DNA of 64,000 bases from Gemmatimonas aurantiaca T-27 (GTDB taxonomy: Bacteria > Gemmatimonadota > Gemmatimonadetes > Gemmatimonadales > Gemmatimonadaceae): contig NC_012489.1 of assembly GCF_000010305.1 (NCBI RefSeq), positions 1,674,001-1,738,000 of the forward strand. The letters are read 5' to 3'. The position numbers were made by a program, and so were the translations under genes. The notes beneath the pieces are model-generated. The model was not told the DNA's origin. It worked only from the letters and a program-made list of their open reading frames with translations, and did not search any database. This document shows, in pieces, positions 1 to 9,076 of the stretch. Positions within the stretch are counted from its first letter, which is position 1; each line of letters starts with the position of its first letter.

Positions 1-336
1 GGCCGCGAGATCCAGTCGCGCCGTGAAGTCTCCGAGCAGACGGCGCAGATGGTCGATGCGGAAGTGAAGCGGGTGGCGTTCGAAGCCCACGCCCGTGCCG
101 TCTCCGTGTTGACCGAACACCGGGTGCTGCTCGACTCGGTGGCACACGCCCTGCTCGAACGCGAAACGCTGTCGCGCGACGACATCCTGATTCTCAAGGA
201 TGGCCGGAGCCTGCCGCCGCGCGCCGAAGAGCCCGTGTTGACCGCGCCGTCGGCGATCGCCGGCAGCACCGCCACCTCACCGGCGCGTCCTGTGTCGCCG
301 CCGTTGCTTGGTGGTCCTGAGGTTGCCCCTGCGTAA
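1..336 (+). CDS. ftsH: ATP-dependent zinc metalloprotease FtsH, C-terminal end (partial)
   Basis: Only the last 111 residues are in the window; the reading frame is open from base 1 and stops at 334-336. The visible part resembles the end of the FtsH M41 peptidase region: a helical stretch with 'EVKR', 'LLDSVAHALLERETLS' and 'DDILIL', followed by a disordered Pro/Ala/Ser-rich tail of about 40 residues. FtsH is a membrane-anchored AAA+ protease that degrades misfolded membrane proteins and regulators. The AAA+ and HEXXH regions lie upstream and cannot be checked. It is followed after 30 bases by cdaA on the same strand. The identification rests on the C-terminal pattern alone. Confidence 0.75.
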   Translation, partial: GREIQSRREVSEQTAQMVDAEVKRVAFEAHARAVSVLTEHRVLLDSVAHALLERETLSRDDILILKDGRSLPPRAEEPVLTAPSAIAGSTATSPARPVSPPLLGGPEVAPA

Positions 337-366
337 GGCGGCCGTGGGACGCGCCACTGGAGTGGC

Positions 367-1188
367 GTGACGGACCCGCTGAGCTTTGCGCTCTCGGTCA
401 CCTGGCGCGACGGTCTCGAAATCGGGATCGTCGCGCTGGTGTTCTATCGGCTGCTCGCTTTCGTGGAAGGACGTCGCGCGCTGCAGGTGCTGGGCGGCGT
501 GGTGGTACTGCTGACCGTGTATGGACTGGCCAACTGGCTGCGGCTCACCATGATCCGTGAGCTGCTCGGACTGTTGTTCACGTATGGCGTTTTTGCGCTG
601 CTCATCATTTTTCAGCCAGAGCTGCGTGCGGCGTTGGCCCACATCGGGCAAGTGCCGGTGACCAAGCTGTTGCGACGCGAAGAGTCCCTGGGATCTCGCG
701 AAGACGAGATTGCGGATGCGGTGGAACGCCTGTCCCGCAGTGGCGTGGGCGCCATCATTGCCATCGAGCGTGAGGTGTCGCTCGACGAATACCTGGAGAG
801 CGGCTCGTCGCTCGAAGCGCGACTCACCACAGACCTGTTGGCTACCATTTTCACACCCTATTCGCCGCTGCATGATGGTGCCGTGATCGTGCGCGGCCAT
901 CAGATCGTGGGCGCCGGGTGCATCCTGCCGTTGTCGCAGGGCAGTGTGAGCTCGCGTTCGATGGGCACGCGTCATCGTGCCGCATTGGGGCTGGCCGAAG
1001 AAACCGATGCGCTGGTGATTGTGGTGTCGGAGGAGACGGCCACGATTTCGGTGGCAGAGGGTGGTGAATTGCGCTCCGGGCTGACTCCGATGCAGATCCG
1101 CGATCTGGTGTTGGGCAACCCGGTGCGTGTCTCCGAGCGTCTGGGTGATCGCACGGGCGAGTGGCGCATGCCCAAGGGGACTGGTTGA
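367..1188 (+). CDS. cdaA: Diadenylate cyclase CdaA (c-di-AMP synthase)
   Basis: A 273-residue membrane-bound diadenylate cyclase that condenses two ATP into cyclic di-AMP. Three hydrophobic segments lie in the first ~85 residues. They are followed by the family signature 'LLIIFQPELR' (79-87) and the DAC domain with the DGA motif at 170-172 (in 'YSPLHDGAVIV') and the RHR motif at 202-204 ('GTRHRAALG'). Both catalytic motifs are intact and the length is normal for the CdaA/YbbP class. The start is GTG at 367. No YbbR-domain partner (CdaR) follows; the next gene encodes a DUF2723 membrane protein whose TTG start overlaps this stop codon. c-di-AMP usually controls osmolyte transport and cell-wall homeostasis, which fits the cell-envelope neighbourhood. 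Confidence 0.95.
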   Translation: MTDPLSFALSVTWRDGLEIGIVALVFYRLLAFVEGRRALQVLGGVVVLLTVYGLANWLRLTMIRELLGLLFTYGVFALLIIFQPELRAALAHIGQVPVTKLLRREESLGSREDEIADAVERLSRSGVGAIIAIEREVSLDEYLESGSSLEARLTTDLLATIFTPYSPLHDGAVIVRGHQIVGAGCILPLSQGSVSSRSMGTRHRAALGLAEETDALVIVVSEETATISVAEGGELRSGLTPMQIRDLVLGNPVRVSERLGDRTGEWRMPKGTG

Positions 1189-3041
1189 GCCCCACGGCGT
1201 CGCGGACACCGGTGCGTCGGCGCGGGGTGAAACTGCCTTCTGCGGTAGTGGCGGCCGGCGTCACGACGATGGTGCTCCTCACGGCGTACCTCGCCACGGC
1301 CGCACCGGACCTCACCTTCTGGGATGCCAGCGAACTGACTGCCGCTGCCCATACGCTGGGGATTCCGCATCCGCCCGGTACACCGCTCTGGGTACTGCTC
1401 GGCCGGGTGGCGGTGCTGGCGTTTCAGTCGGTGAATCCCGCGCGGGCGGTCACGTTGCTTTCGGTACTGGCCGCGGCGCTGACCGGCGGTGTCGGGGCCT
1501 GGATGGCCTCACGGTGGATCGGAGCCCGCGGCGCGGTCGTGTCGGCCGTCATTGCGGGCACGTTCTACACCGTGTGGAACAACGCCACCGAAACGGAGGT
1601 GTACGCCGTCTCGCTGCTCGCCAGTGTGTTGTTGCTGTGCGTCGGAGAGCGCGCGGGGCGTGGTGATATCGATGAACCGCAACGCGCCCGACTGCGTGGC
1701 TTGATGGCCTTCATCGTCGGACTGGCGGTGCCTCTTCACTTGAGCATGCTGGTCGCGCTGCCGGCCGCAGTGGCCTTTGCCTGGCGGGGGCCGCGCCCCA
1801 ACGCACGCCAGGTTGTTGGGTGGGGGATGTTGGCGCTACTCGGGTTTTCCACCGTGGCCGTGCTGCCGTTGATGGCGGCTCAAGGGCCGGCGCTGAATTC
1901 CGGCAATCCGATCACATTCGACGCCCTGCTGGCAGTACTTCGGCGCGAGCAGTACGAGGTGCCAGGACTCTGGCCTCGCAATGCCCCACTGTGGCTCCAA
2001 CTGGGCAATGTGCTGCAATGGGCAGACTGGCAGGTGGCGTTTGGGATCGAGCCCAGGCCGGTGCCCTCGTGGCCTCGCACCGCACTCACTTTGCTGTTCG
2101 TGTGGGTGGGACTGCTCGGATTGCGCGCGCTGTGGAAGCACGAAGCCCGGGTCGGACGCGCCATGCTGCTCCTGGTGCTTTCGGCGTCTTTCGGGGTGGC
2201 ACTGTGGCTGAACATGCGCCTCGGGCCCACGTTTGGCGGATCGCTGGTGCCGGCGAACGCGCTCCATGAGGCCCGTGAACGCGACTATTTCTTCGCGCTG
2301 GGATTCTGGGCGTGGGGGATGCTGGCCGGGGCGGGTCTGACCGCAGTCAGCGCGACGCTGGCGCGTCGGTTGCCGCCACCGATTGCGGTGGTGCCGTATT
2401 TCGCGGCCGTTATTCCACTCGTCGTGAATCGTACGCTCGTCGACCGAACGCATGAACCGGCGGCGTCGCTGCCACGGGTGTACGCGCGTCTGCTGCTGGA
2501 CGCGGTGCCCGAACGGGGGGTGCTGCTGGCTGGTGGTGACAACGACACCTTCCCACTGTGGTATCTGCAGCAGGTGGAAGGGGTACGTGAGGATGTCACC
2601 GTGGTGACCGTGCCCCTGCTGGGCGCAGAGTGGTACCGAGCCCGGTTGGTGCGGGAGGGGTTGTTGGCGGAGCAGGCGGTGGTGCGCTGGCCCGGTCTTG
2701 CCGGCGCCCTGCGGTCGGTGATGATCCACGCCGAACTGGCTCGGCGTCCCGTTCGGGTGAGCACGCTGCTGGGCCGCCACGAACGGGTCGAACTGGACGG
2801 TGCGGTGGGCTGGGCCCTCGAAGGGCTGGTCTATGCTCCGTCGCGCGCGCTGGCGGCCCGCAGTACCGGTCTCGATCTGTCGGCCATGCGGGAAAGCCGG
2901 GACCGCACCCCACCATCGGCACTGACGACGCTGCCGGTGGGAGCCGATCCGGCCCTTGGAACGGCTCAGGAACTGCTGCGCTGCAATACCATAGAGCGGC
3001 TGGCCGATCCGTTACTTGTGTCGTGGTGCGGCGGGTTCTAA
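1185..3041 (+). CDS. DUF2723 family polytopic membrane protein
   Basis: Multi-pass membrane protein of about 618 residues. Near the N-terminus is the DUF2723 signature 'FWDASEL' followed by 'GIPHPPGTPLW'. DUF2723 proteins are distantly related to GT-C/protein O-mannosyltransferase-type glycosyltransferases, so a lipid-linked sugar transferase role is possible but unproven. About ten hydrophobic segments fill the first 430 residues. The C-terminal part is soluble and contains 'GGDNDTFPLWYLQQ', also typical of the family. TTG at 1185 is chosen because AAGGGG lies 5 bases upstream and TTGA overlaps the cdaA stop. GTG at 1161 is in frame and would add eight residues. The stop is 12 bases before yggS. 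Confidence 0.8.
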   Translation: MSPTASRTPVRRRGVKLPSAVVAAGVTTMVLLTAYLATAAPDLTFWDASELTAAAHTLGIPHPPGTPLWVLLGRVAVLAFQSVNPARAVTLLSVLAAALTGGVGAWMASRWIGARGAVVSAVIAGTFYTVWNNATETEVYAVSLLASVLLLCVGERAGRGDIDEPQRARLRGLMAFIVGLAVPLHLSMLVALPAAVAFAWRGPRPNARQVVGWGMLALLGFSTVAVLPLMAAQGPALNSGNPITFDALLAVLRREQYEVPGLWPRNAPLWLQLGNVLQWADWQVAFGIEPRPVPSWPRTALTLLFVWVGLLGLRALWKHEARVGRAMLLLVLSASFGVALWLNMRLGPTFGGSLVPANALHEARERDYFFALGFWAWGMLAGAGLTAVSATLARRLPPPIAVVPYFAAVIPLVVNRTLVDRTHEPAASLPRVYARLLLDAVPERGVLLAGGDNDTFPLWYLQQVEGVREDVTVVTVPLLGAEWYRARLVREGLLAEQAVVRWPGLAGALRSVMIHAELARRPVRVSTLLGRHERVELDGAVGWALEGLVYAPSRALAARSTGLDLSAMRESRDRTPPSALTTLPVGADPALGTAQELLRCNTIERLADPLLVSWCGGF

Positions 3042-3052
3042 CCTTATGTGCT

Positions 3053-3757
3053 ATGCCAATTTCGGGCCATATGCCGGTCGCGGTGGACCATGTGCGGGAA
3101 ACGGTCTCGGAGGTGCGGTCACGCATCGCCGCCGCCCGCTCACGTGGTGGCCATGGACAGGAGGTCACGCTGGTGGCGGTGACCAAGACCCATGGGCCCG
3201 ACGCGGTTGAGGCAGCCTATGCGGCCGGTGTGCTCGATGTGGGTGAGAACAAGGTGCAGGAAGCCGAGGGCAAGATGGCCCAGGTTGCCGTACCCGTCCG
3301 TTGGCACCTGATCGGACACCTGCAGCGCAACAAGGCCCGCAGCGCCCTGCGTTTCGACCTGGTGCACAGCATGGACAGTGAGCGGCTGGCTGCCGCCCTG
3401 CACGACGAGGCCGTCAAGGCGGCTCGCTCGCTCGATGTGCTCCTGCAGGTGAATGTCAGCGGCGAGGACAGCAAGGGGGGCGTGGCGCTCGCGGATGTAC
3501 CTGCGTTGGCTGATCGCCTGCACGCGCTGGGGACGCTGCGAGTGCGTGGCGTGATGACCATGGCACCGTTCGAAGCGGCGGAAGCAACGCTGCGTACGGT
3601 GTTTGCGGGTGCGCGCACGGCGCGCGTGGCACTGCAACAGGCGGGACATCCGGCCGAGTGGCTGAGTATGGGGATGTCTGGCGACTATGAGATTGCGGTC
3701 GAGGAAGGGGCCACGCATGTGCGTCTGGGCACCGTCCTCTTCGGCAGTCGCACCTGA
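3053..3757 (+). CDS. yggS: YggS family pyridoxal-5'-phosphate homeostasis protein
   Basis: A 234-residue single-domain PLP-binding protein of the YggS/YlmE/PROSC family, which lacks known enzymatic activity and buffers PLP. The PLP-lysine motif 'LVAVTKTH' puts the Schiff-base lysine at about residue 45. Other family motifs are 'GENKVQEA', 'WHLIGHLQRNK', 'HSMDS', 'VNVSGEDSKGG', 'VRGVMTMAP' and the C-terminal 'SMGMSGDYEIAVEEGATHVR'. The start is ATG 3053; ATG 3071 is also in frame. The longer open frame reaching back to 2630 overlaps the DUF2723 gene and is not a plausible N-terminus. divIVA follows after 11 bases. The yggS-divIVA pairing matches the ylmE-divIVA neighbourhood near ftsZ in Gram-positive bacteria. 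Confidence 0.95.
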   Translation: MPISGHMPVAVDHVRETVSEVRSRIAAARSRGGHGQEVTLVAVTKTHGPDAVEAAYAAGVLDVGENKVQEAEGKMAQVAVPVRWHLIGHLQRNKARSALRFDLVHSMDSERLAAALHDEAVKAARSLDVLLQVNVSGEDSKGGVALADVPALADRLHALGTLRVRGVMTMAPFEAAEATLRTVFAGARTARVALQQAGHPAEWLSMGMSGDYEIAVEEGATHVRLGTVLFGSRT

Positions 3758-3768
3758 CGGGATCCGGG

Positions 3769-4380
3769 ATGACCGACGAGCACTTCCAGGGGTTTCACCT
3801 CACGGCAGTCGATGTGCGGCGCTACGACTTCGGCAACGCATTGCGGGGCTATGATCGTGCGCGTGTCGACCAGTTTCGCGAGCAGGTCGCCGAAGAACTC
3901 GAGCGCCTGACGCGCGCCAATCAGGAGCTCGACACGAAGGCTCGCAATTTCCACGAGCAGCTCAAGTCGTTCCGGGATCGCGACAAGGCCTTGAACGAAG
4001 CGCTGGTCAGTGCGCAGCAACTGCGTGGCGATATCCGCGAGCAGGCCGAGCGTGAAGCACAGCTCATTGTACGCGAGGCCCAGCAGGATGCGGAGCGGCA
4101 GTTGCAGACCGTGCGGGACGAGGTCCGTCGGGCCGAGGAAGAGTTGCAGGCGTTGTGGCGCACGCGCCGGAGCTATCTGGCGCAGTTGCGTCACCATCTC
4201 GAACGCCAGCTAACCGACCTCAACGCCGCAGAGTCGGAACCGGTGCCGGATTTTGCGACGCCGCGCGCCGGTGTGGCGCAGCGTGCGGAGCCGTCAGTGG
4301 CCCGCGATGTGCGTGAATTGCCGCCCCGTCCGGTGGCGCCGACGCCGTCGTGGCTGGATGCCGTGGAGGAAGGTTCGTGA
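3769..4380 (+). CDS. divIVA: DivIVA domain-containing protein
   Basis: A 203-residue protein with a DivIVA-like N-terminus: 'LTAVDVRRYDFGNALRGYDRARVDQF' at about 12-37 is the membrane-binding/DivIVA signature. A long Glu/Arg/Gln-rich coiled coil (~40-155) and a Pro-rich tail follow. DivIVA proteins bind negatively curved membrane at poles and septa and recruit division or polarity factors. The location between yggS and ileS repeats a classic Gram-positive order. Its stop TGA overlaps the GTG start of the nucleoside phosphorylase gene. Whether it acts at the septum or is a divergent GpsB/DivIVA-like scaffold cannot be told from sequence. Confidence 0.88.
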   Translation: MTDEHFQGFHLTAVDVRRYDFGNALRGYDRARVDQFREQVAEELERLTRANQELDTKARNFHEQLKSFRDRDKALNEALVSAQQLRGDIREQAEREAQLIVREAQQDAERQLQTVRDEVRRAEEELQALWRTRRSYLAQLRHHLERQLTDLNAAESEPVPDFATPRAGVAQRAEPSVARDVRELPPRPVAPTPSWLDAVEEGS

Positions 4381-5279
4381 CGATGACACCGGGCGCACGC
4401 CCGCAGTTGCAATACACACAGGAACACACCGCGGTGTCGTTGTCGCATCCCGCGCTGGGGTTGCACGCCCGTGAACGGGTGGAAGCCTGTGCGCAGGCCG
4501 TGCGCAAACGTTTTCCGCGTACCGTCGATGCCGCGATCATCCTGGGCACGGGGCTCGGGGCGCTGGCCAATGAGATTCAGGTGGAGCAGGTCATCGACTA
4601 TCACGACCTGCCGAACTTTCCGTTGTCCACGGTGGAGTCCCATCGCGGGCGCTTGTTGTGCGGTACACTGAGCGGAAAGACCGTCGTTGCGATGCAGGGC
4701 CGATTTCATCGCTACGAAGGGTATTCGTTGCAGCAGGTCACGTTCCCTGTGCGCGTGTTGCGTGCGCTGGGCGCGGAGACGTTGATCGTGAGCAATGCGT
4801 GCGGTGGCATGCACCCGCTGTGGGTGCCGGGCGATCTCATGCTCATTGCCGATCACATCAATCTGCTGGGCGACAATCCGCTGATCGGTCCGAACGATGA
4901 CACCCTCGGCCCGCGCTTTCCGGACATGTCGGAGCCGTATGACGCGCGGTTGCGCACCCTGGCCCGTGAAGTCGCTCTCGCCAATGGGGTGACGTTGCGT
5001 GAAGGCGTGTATGTGGCGGTGCAGGGGCCCAATCTCGAAACGCGCGCCGAGTATCGCTTTCTGCGCGGCATCGGGGCCGACGTGGTGGGCATGTCCACCG
5101 TGCCGGAAGTCATCGTCGCGGTGCACGGCGGCATGCGGGTGCTTGGCCTGTCGATTATCACCGACAACTGCCTGCCGGACGCACTGCAGCCGGCGCACCT
5201 CGACGACATCATCGCCGTGGCGCGTGGTGCGGAGCCCAAACTGTCCGCCGTTGTTGCCGGGGTGCTGGGCAGGCTGTGA
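4377..5279 (+). CDS. Purine nucleoside phosphorylase
   Basis: A ~300-residue trimeric-type purine nucleoside phosphorylase (PNP/MTAP family) that phosphorolyses purine nucleosides to base and ribose-1-phosphate in salvage. Motifs are the phosphate-binding 'ILGTGLG' (~55-61), 'GRFHRYEGYS' (~108-117), 'VSNACGG', 'GPNLETRAEYR' (purine-site Glu) and 'VGMSTVPEVIVA'. At the base-specificity position the protein reads 'IITDNC', whereas mammalian PNP has TNK. Several bacterial PNP homologues share the TD form, but substrate range should be treated as open. GGAGGAAGG at 4365-4373 precedes two candidate starts: GTG 4377, which overlaps the divIVA stop, and ATG 4383. GTG is used because the GGAGG core is 7 bases away. 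Confidence 0.88.
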   Translation: MTMTPGARPQLQYTQEHTAVSLSHPALGLHARERVEACAQAVRKRFPRTVDAAIILGTGLGALANEIQVEQVIDYHDLPNFPLSTVESHRGRLLCGTLSGKTVVAMQGRFHRYEGYSLQQVTFPVRVLRALGAETLIVSNACGGMHPLWVPGDLMLIADHINLLGDNPLIGPNDDTLGPRFPDMSEPYDARLRTLAREVALANGVTLREGVYVAVQGPNLETRAEYRFLRGIGADVVGMSTVPEVIVAVHGGMRVLGLSIITDNCLPDALQPAHLDDIIAVARGAEPKLSAVVAGVLGRL

Positions 5280-5347
5280 GTTGCCGCCTTCGAGCTCTCG
5301 TTCTGATTCCGTTGTGAAGTTCTGACCCCTTTCGATCGCCAGCGTAC

Positions 5348-8300
5348 ATGACCGTGCCGCAGGACGCCGTACTGTTCCCGTTGCTTCCCGAGACCAGCGC
5401 CGACGCGCTCGAAACCGAACTGCTCGCCACGTGGGAATCCGAGCAGCTCTTCGAGCAGACGCAGGATGCGCGCGCAAACGGGAAGCCGTTTGTGTTTTTC
5501 GAGGGACCGCCCACGGCCAACGGGCGTCCGGGTATTCACCACGTCTTTTCGCGGACGATCAAGGATCTGTTCTGCCGGCACCGGGCCATGCAGGGGCACT
5601 TCGTGCCGCGCAAAGCCGGCTGGGATACGCACGGGCTCCCCGTCGAAATCGAGGTGGAGAAGGAACTGCAGCGCGAAGAAGCGGCGCGGCAGGGCGTCGA
5701 TCCTTCCGAGATCGCCAAGCTCGGCGGCAAGCAGCTCATTGAGCAGGTGGGCGTGGCGGAATTCAATCGCCGTTGCCGTGAGAGTGTGTGGAAGTACCGC
5801 GGCGAGTGGGAGAAGCTGTCGCAGCGCACCGCCTACTGGCTCGACTACGGCGATCCTTATGTCACGTACTCACACAATTTTGTGGAGAGTGCGTGGTGGG
5901 CGTTGCGCACGTTGCACGACAAGCAGTTGCTGACGCGCGGCCACAAGATCCTGCCGTATTGCGCACGCTGCGGCACCGCGCTGTCGAGTCACGAAGTCGC
6001 ACAGGGGTACGAAGACGTCGAAGATCCGAGCGTGTACATCGCGCTGGATCTGCTGGATGAACACGGCAACGCGCCGGCGATGCGTCGCCGCGTGCTGGTG
6101 TGGACCACCACGCCCTGGACGCTCGTGTCCAACACGGCGCTGGCAGTGCATCCCGATCTGTCGTACGTGGAGTTGCGCAAGAAGACCGGCGCCGAGTGGA
6201 CGATCATCCTCGCCGAAGCGCGTGCGGCGGGTGTGTTGGGTGCCGACTGGACGGACCGTTGGGACGTGGTCGGCACGATGACCGGTCGTGACTTGATGGG
6301 TCGTCGCTATCGTCGTCCGTTGGATTGGGTGCCGTTCCCCGATGAGGGTGAACACGAGATCATCGTGGGCGAAGACTTCGTGTCGGCCGACGATGGTTCG
6401 GGCGTGGTGCACATGGCGCCAGCGTTTGGCGCCGACGACTACGCCGCCGGCCAGCGCAACGGGCTCGCATTCCTGCAACCGGTAAATGCCCGCGGCGAGT
6501 TTGTCGACGGCGTGCCGGAAGTGGCCGGTGTGTTCGTGAAGAAGGCCGATGCCCGCATCCTCGAAGTGCTCAAGGAACGCGATGTGTTGTGGAAGGCGAG
6601 CACGTTCGTGCACTCGTATCCACACTGCTGGCGCTGCGGCACACCGTTGCTGTATTACGCGCGTGGCTCATGGTTCGTGCGCACCACGGCGGTGCGCGAT
6701 CAGTTGCTGGCGCGCAACGGACGGGTGAACTGGAATCCCCCTGAAGTGGGATCGGGTCGGTTCGGTGAGTGGCTGTCGAACAATGTCGACTGGGCCATCT
6801 CGCGTGACCGCTACTGGGGCACGCCGTTGCCGGTGTGGATCAACGACGAAGATCCAACCGAAGTGGATGTGATCGGCAGCTATGCCGATCTCGCGCAGCG
6901 CATCGGGCGCGCACTGCCGGACGACTTCGATCCGCACAAGCCGCACATCGACCAGTACACATGGCCCGCGCCGAGTGGCAAGGGCACGATGCGTCGTGTA
7001 CCGGAAGTGATCGACACCTGGTTCGACTCCGGGGCGATGCCGTTTGCGCAGTGGCACTATCCGTTCGAAAACGCCGACAAGGTCCAAGCGCAGTATCCGG
7101 CCGACTACATCTGCGAAGGTGTCGACCAGACGCGTGGCTGGTTCTACTCGCTGCTGGCCATTGCCACCACGCTGGGCGACGCCTTGCCGAACAACGGCGA
7201 TGATATGGCGGCGCCGTATCGCAACGTGGTCGTGAACGACCTCGTGCTCGATGCGTCCGGACAGAAGATGTCGAAGAGCCGTGGCAATGTGGTCAACCCG
7301 TGGGAGGTGCTGGAACGTCACGGGGCGGACGCGGTGCGTCTCTTCCTGGTAGGCTCGAGTCAGGTGTGGGTGCCGCGGCGTTTCGATGAGAACGCCATCC
7401 GCGAAACGGCGGGTCGGTTCCTGCTCACGGTGCGCAATGTCTACAACGGCATCTTCGCGCAGTACGCCAACTTCGGGTGGACGCCCAGTGCTGCAGATCC
7501 GCAGATCGCGGACCGTCCGGCGCTCGATCGCTGGATTCTGTCGCGTTTGTCGCGGGTGGAGCAGGAGGCCAATCAGCATCTGAACAATTACGACGCCACG
7601 TTGGCCGCGCGTCGGGTCATGCAGTTCATGGACGACGATGTGTCGAAGTGGTACGTGCGGCAGTCACGGGCCCGCTTCTACGATGTGGAAGGCGCGGACA
7701 ATCGCGCGGCCTTCGCCACACTGCACGAGGTGCTGACGGTGACCTGCCGGTTGCTGGCACCCTTTGCGCCGTTCATGACGGACGCGCTGCACCGGGCGCT
7801 GACGGGAACCTCTGTGCACCTCGCGAGTTACACGCGGGAGTCTCCCACGCCGGTGGACGAGACCCTCGAGGCGGCGATGCAGGATCTGCGGACGCTGACG
7901 GGGTTGGCGCATGCGGCGCGTGATGTGGCGGATGTGAAGGTGCGTCAACCACTTCCGTCGTTGCAGTGTGTCGTGCCGGGCGACGCCGATGCCGTGTCGG
8001 CGTTGGCCGGGTTGTTGGCGGCCGAGCTCAATGTGAAGCAGGTGGAATTCGTCACGTCCACGGATGCGCTCGTGTCCCTGGAGGCGAAGGCCAACTTCCG
8101 GACGTTGGGCAAGAAGTTCGGCAAGGAAACGCCGCTGGTCGCTGAGGCGGTGGGGACCATGCCGGCTGACCTGCTGCGGCAATTGGCGGCAGGCGAATCG
8201 GTATCCATCGACGTGGCCGGCGCGGCGCGCTTGATCGCTCCAGACGATGTGGCGATCATCCGGCGCGCGTCGGGCGATGCGGTGGTGCAGGAACATGCCG

Positions 8301-8641
8301 GCTATGGCGTGGCGCTGGATGCCACGATCACGCCGGCGCTTCGTGCGGAGGGGTTGGCGCGCGAGGTGGTGAGCCGGGTACAGCGTCTCCGGAAGGAAGC
8401 TCAACTGGCCGTCAGTGACCGGATCACGGTGGCGGTGGCTGGTGATGAAGAGTTGCAGGGGGCCGTGGCCGCACATCGCGATCACATCGCCCAGGAAGTG
8501 CTCGCCGTGCGGTTGTTGCTCGGCGACGAAGCTGGATCGCCGTTCCGCACGGATGGGAACGACAGCACGTGGACTGCATCGCTGACCGTGGATGTCGATG
8601 GACGTCCGGTCCGGTTGGCGCTCACCAAGGAAGGATCGTGA
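5348..8641 (+). CDS. ileS: Isoleucine--tRNA ligase, long IleS2-like form
   Basis: A 1097-residue class I aminoacyl-tRNA synthetase that charges tRNA-Ile. The signature 'GPPTANGRPGIHH' (53-65) is its HIGH motif. A CP1 editing domain follows with 'WTTTPWTL', 'GEDFVSADDGSGVVHMAPAFG' and two CxxC pairs ('CARCG', 'CWRCG'). KMSKS is at 640-644 in 'KMSKSRGN'. A long anticodon-binding and C-terminal region lacks the terminal zinc-finger pattern of IleS1. Length and the GPPTANG form point to the eukaryote-like IleS2 clade, members of which often tolerate mupirocin. ATG 5348 lies 68 bases after the PNP gene. The TGA stop overlaps the ATG of the next gene by one base (TGATG). Confidence 0.97.
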   Translation: MTVPQDAVLFPLLPETSADALETELLATWESEQLFEQTQDARANGKPFVFFEGPPTANGRPGIHHVFSRTIKDLFCRHRAMQGHFVPRKAGWDTHGLPVEIEVEKELQREEAARQGVDPSEIAKLGGKQLIEQVGVAEFNRRCRESVWKYRGEWEKLSQRTAYWLDYGDPYVTYSHNFVESAWWALRTLHDKQLLTRGHKILPYCARCGTALSSHEVAQGYEDVEDPSVYIALDLLDEHGNAPAMRRRVLVWTTTPWTLVSNTALAVHPDLSYVELRKKTGAEWTIILAEARAAGVLGADWTDRWDVVGTMTGRDLMGRRYRRPLDWVPFPDEGEHEIIVGEDFVSADDGSGVVHMAPAFGADDYAAGQRNGLAFLQPVNARGEFVDGVPEVAGVFVKKADARILEVLKERDVLWKASTFVHSYPHCWRCGTPLLYYARGSWFVRTTAVRDQLLARNGRVNWNPPEVGSGRFGEWLSNNVDWAISRDRYWGTPLPVWINDEDPTEVDVIGSYADLAQRIGRALPDDFDPHKPHIDQYTWPAPSGKGTMRRVPEVIDTWFDSGAMPFAQWHYPFENADKVQAQYPADYICEGVDQTRGWFYSLLAIATTLGDALPNNGDDMAAPYRNVVVNDLVLDASGQKMSKSRGNVVNPWEVLERHGADAVRLFLVGSSQVWVPRRFDENAIRETAGRFLLTVRNVYNGIFAQYANFGWTPSAADPQIADRPALDRWILSRLSRVEQEANQHLNNYDATLAARRVMQFMDDDVSKWYVRQSRARFYDVEGADNRAAFATLHEVLTVTCRLLAPFAPFMTDALHRALTGTSVHLASYTRESPTPVDETLEAAMQDLRTLTGLAHAARDVADVKVRQPLPSLQCVVPGDADAVSALAGLLAAELNVKQVEFVTSTDALVSLEAKANFRTLGKKFGKETPLVAEAVGTMPADLLRQLAAGESVSIDVAGAARLIAPDDVAIIRRASGDAVVQEHAGYGVALDATITPALRAEGLAREVVSRVQRLRKEAQLAVSDRITVAVAGDEELQGAVAAHRDHIAQEVLAVRLLLGDEAGSPFRTDGNDSTWTASLTVDVDGRPVRLALTKEGS

Positions 8642-9075
8642 TGGCTGAATCGAAGACGACGTCGACGAAGGACGTGAAGAAGCCCAAGCCGATGCCGAAG
8701 AAGCAGCTCCAGTACTTCGAGAAGCGTCTGCTCGATGAACGGAAGCGTGTCCTCAAGGAACTCGGCCATCACGGCGAAGCCTTTGGCCCGAATGCCGACG
8801 CCGAGAACGATGACTCGAGCGCCTATTCGTTCCATATGGCCGATCAGGGGACCGATGCCATGGAACGGGAAAAAGCGTTCCTCTTTGCGTCGAAGGAAGG
8901 TCGTTTCCTGTGGCACCTCGACCAGGCGCTGCGTCGCCTCTACAAGGCACCAGCCACGTTCGGCAAGTGTCACCAGTGTGGTGAAGACATCGCGTTCGAG
9001 CGTCTCGATGCGCTGCCGAATGCACGCTATTGCATCGCGTGCAAGCAGCGTGAGGAAGACGCCAAAAAGAGCTGA
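8641..9075 (+). CDS. TraR/DksA-type C4 zinc-finger protein
   Basis: A 144-residue protein with a Lys-rich N-terminus, a helical coiled-coil stretch ('LQYFEKRLLDERKRVLKEL') and a C-terminal four-cysteine zinc finger ('CHQCG' ... 'CIACK'), the arrangement of DksA/TraR regulators. DksA-family proteins insert a coiled coil into the RNA polymerase secondary channel. The acidic tip (Asp-x-x-Asp-x-Ala in E. coli DksA) is not obvious here, so a DksA-equivalent role is uncertain. Genes of this family commonly sit between ileS and lspA. The ATG overlaps the ileS stop by one base and the stop is followed immediately by lspA, so translation is probably coupled. Confidence 0.85.
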   Translation: MAESKTTSTKDVKKPKPMPKKQLQYFEKRLLDERKRVLKELGHHGEAFGPNADAENDDSSAYSFHMADQGTDAMEREKAFLFASKEGRFLWHLDQALRRLYKAPATFGKCHQCGEDIAFERLDALPNARYCIACKQREEDAKKS

Positions 9076-9076
9076 C

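Noticed and set aside
2630-3052. N-terminal extension of yggS
   Set aside because: Gly/Arg-rich, lies within the DUF2723 gene in another frame, and YggS proteins start near ATG 3053.
4191-5477. 428-residue minus-strand frame opposite the PNP gene
   Set aside because: Antisense shadow; spans divIVA, PNP and the start of ileS.
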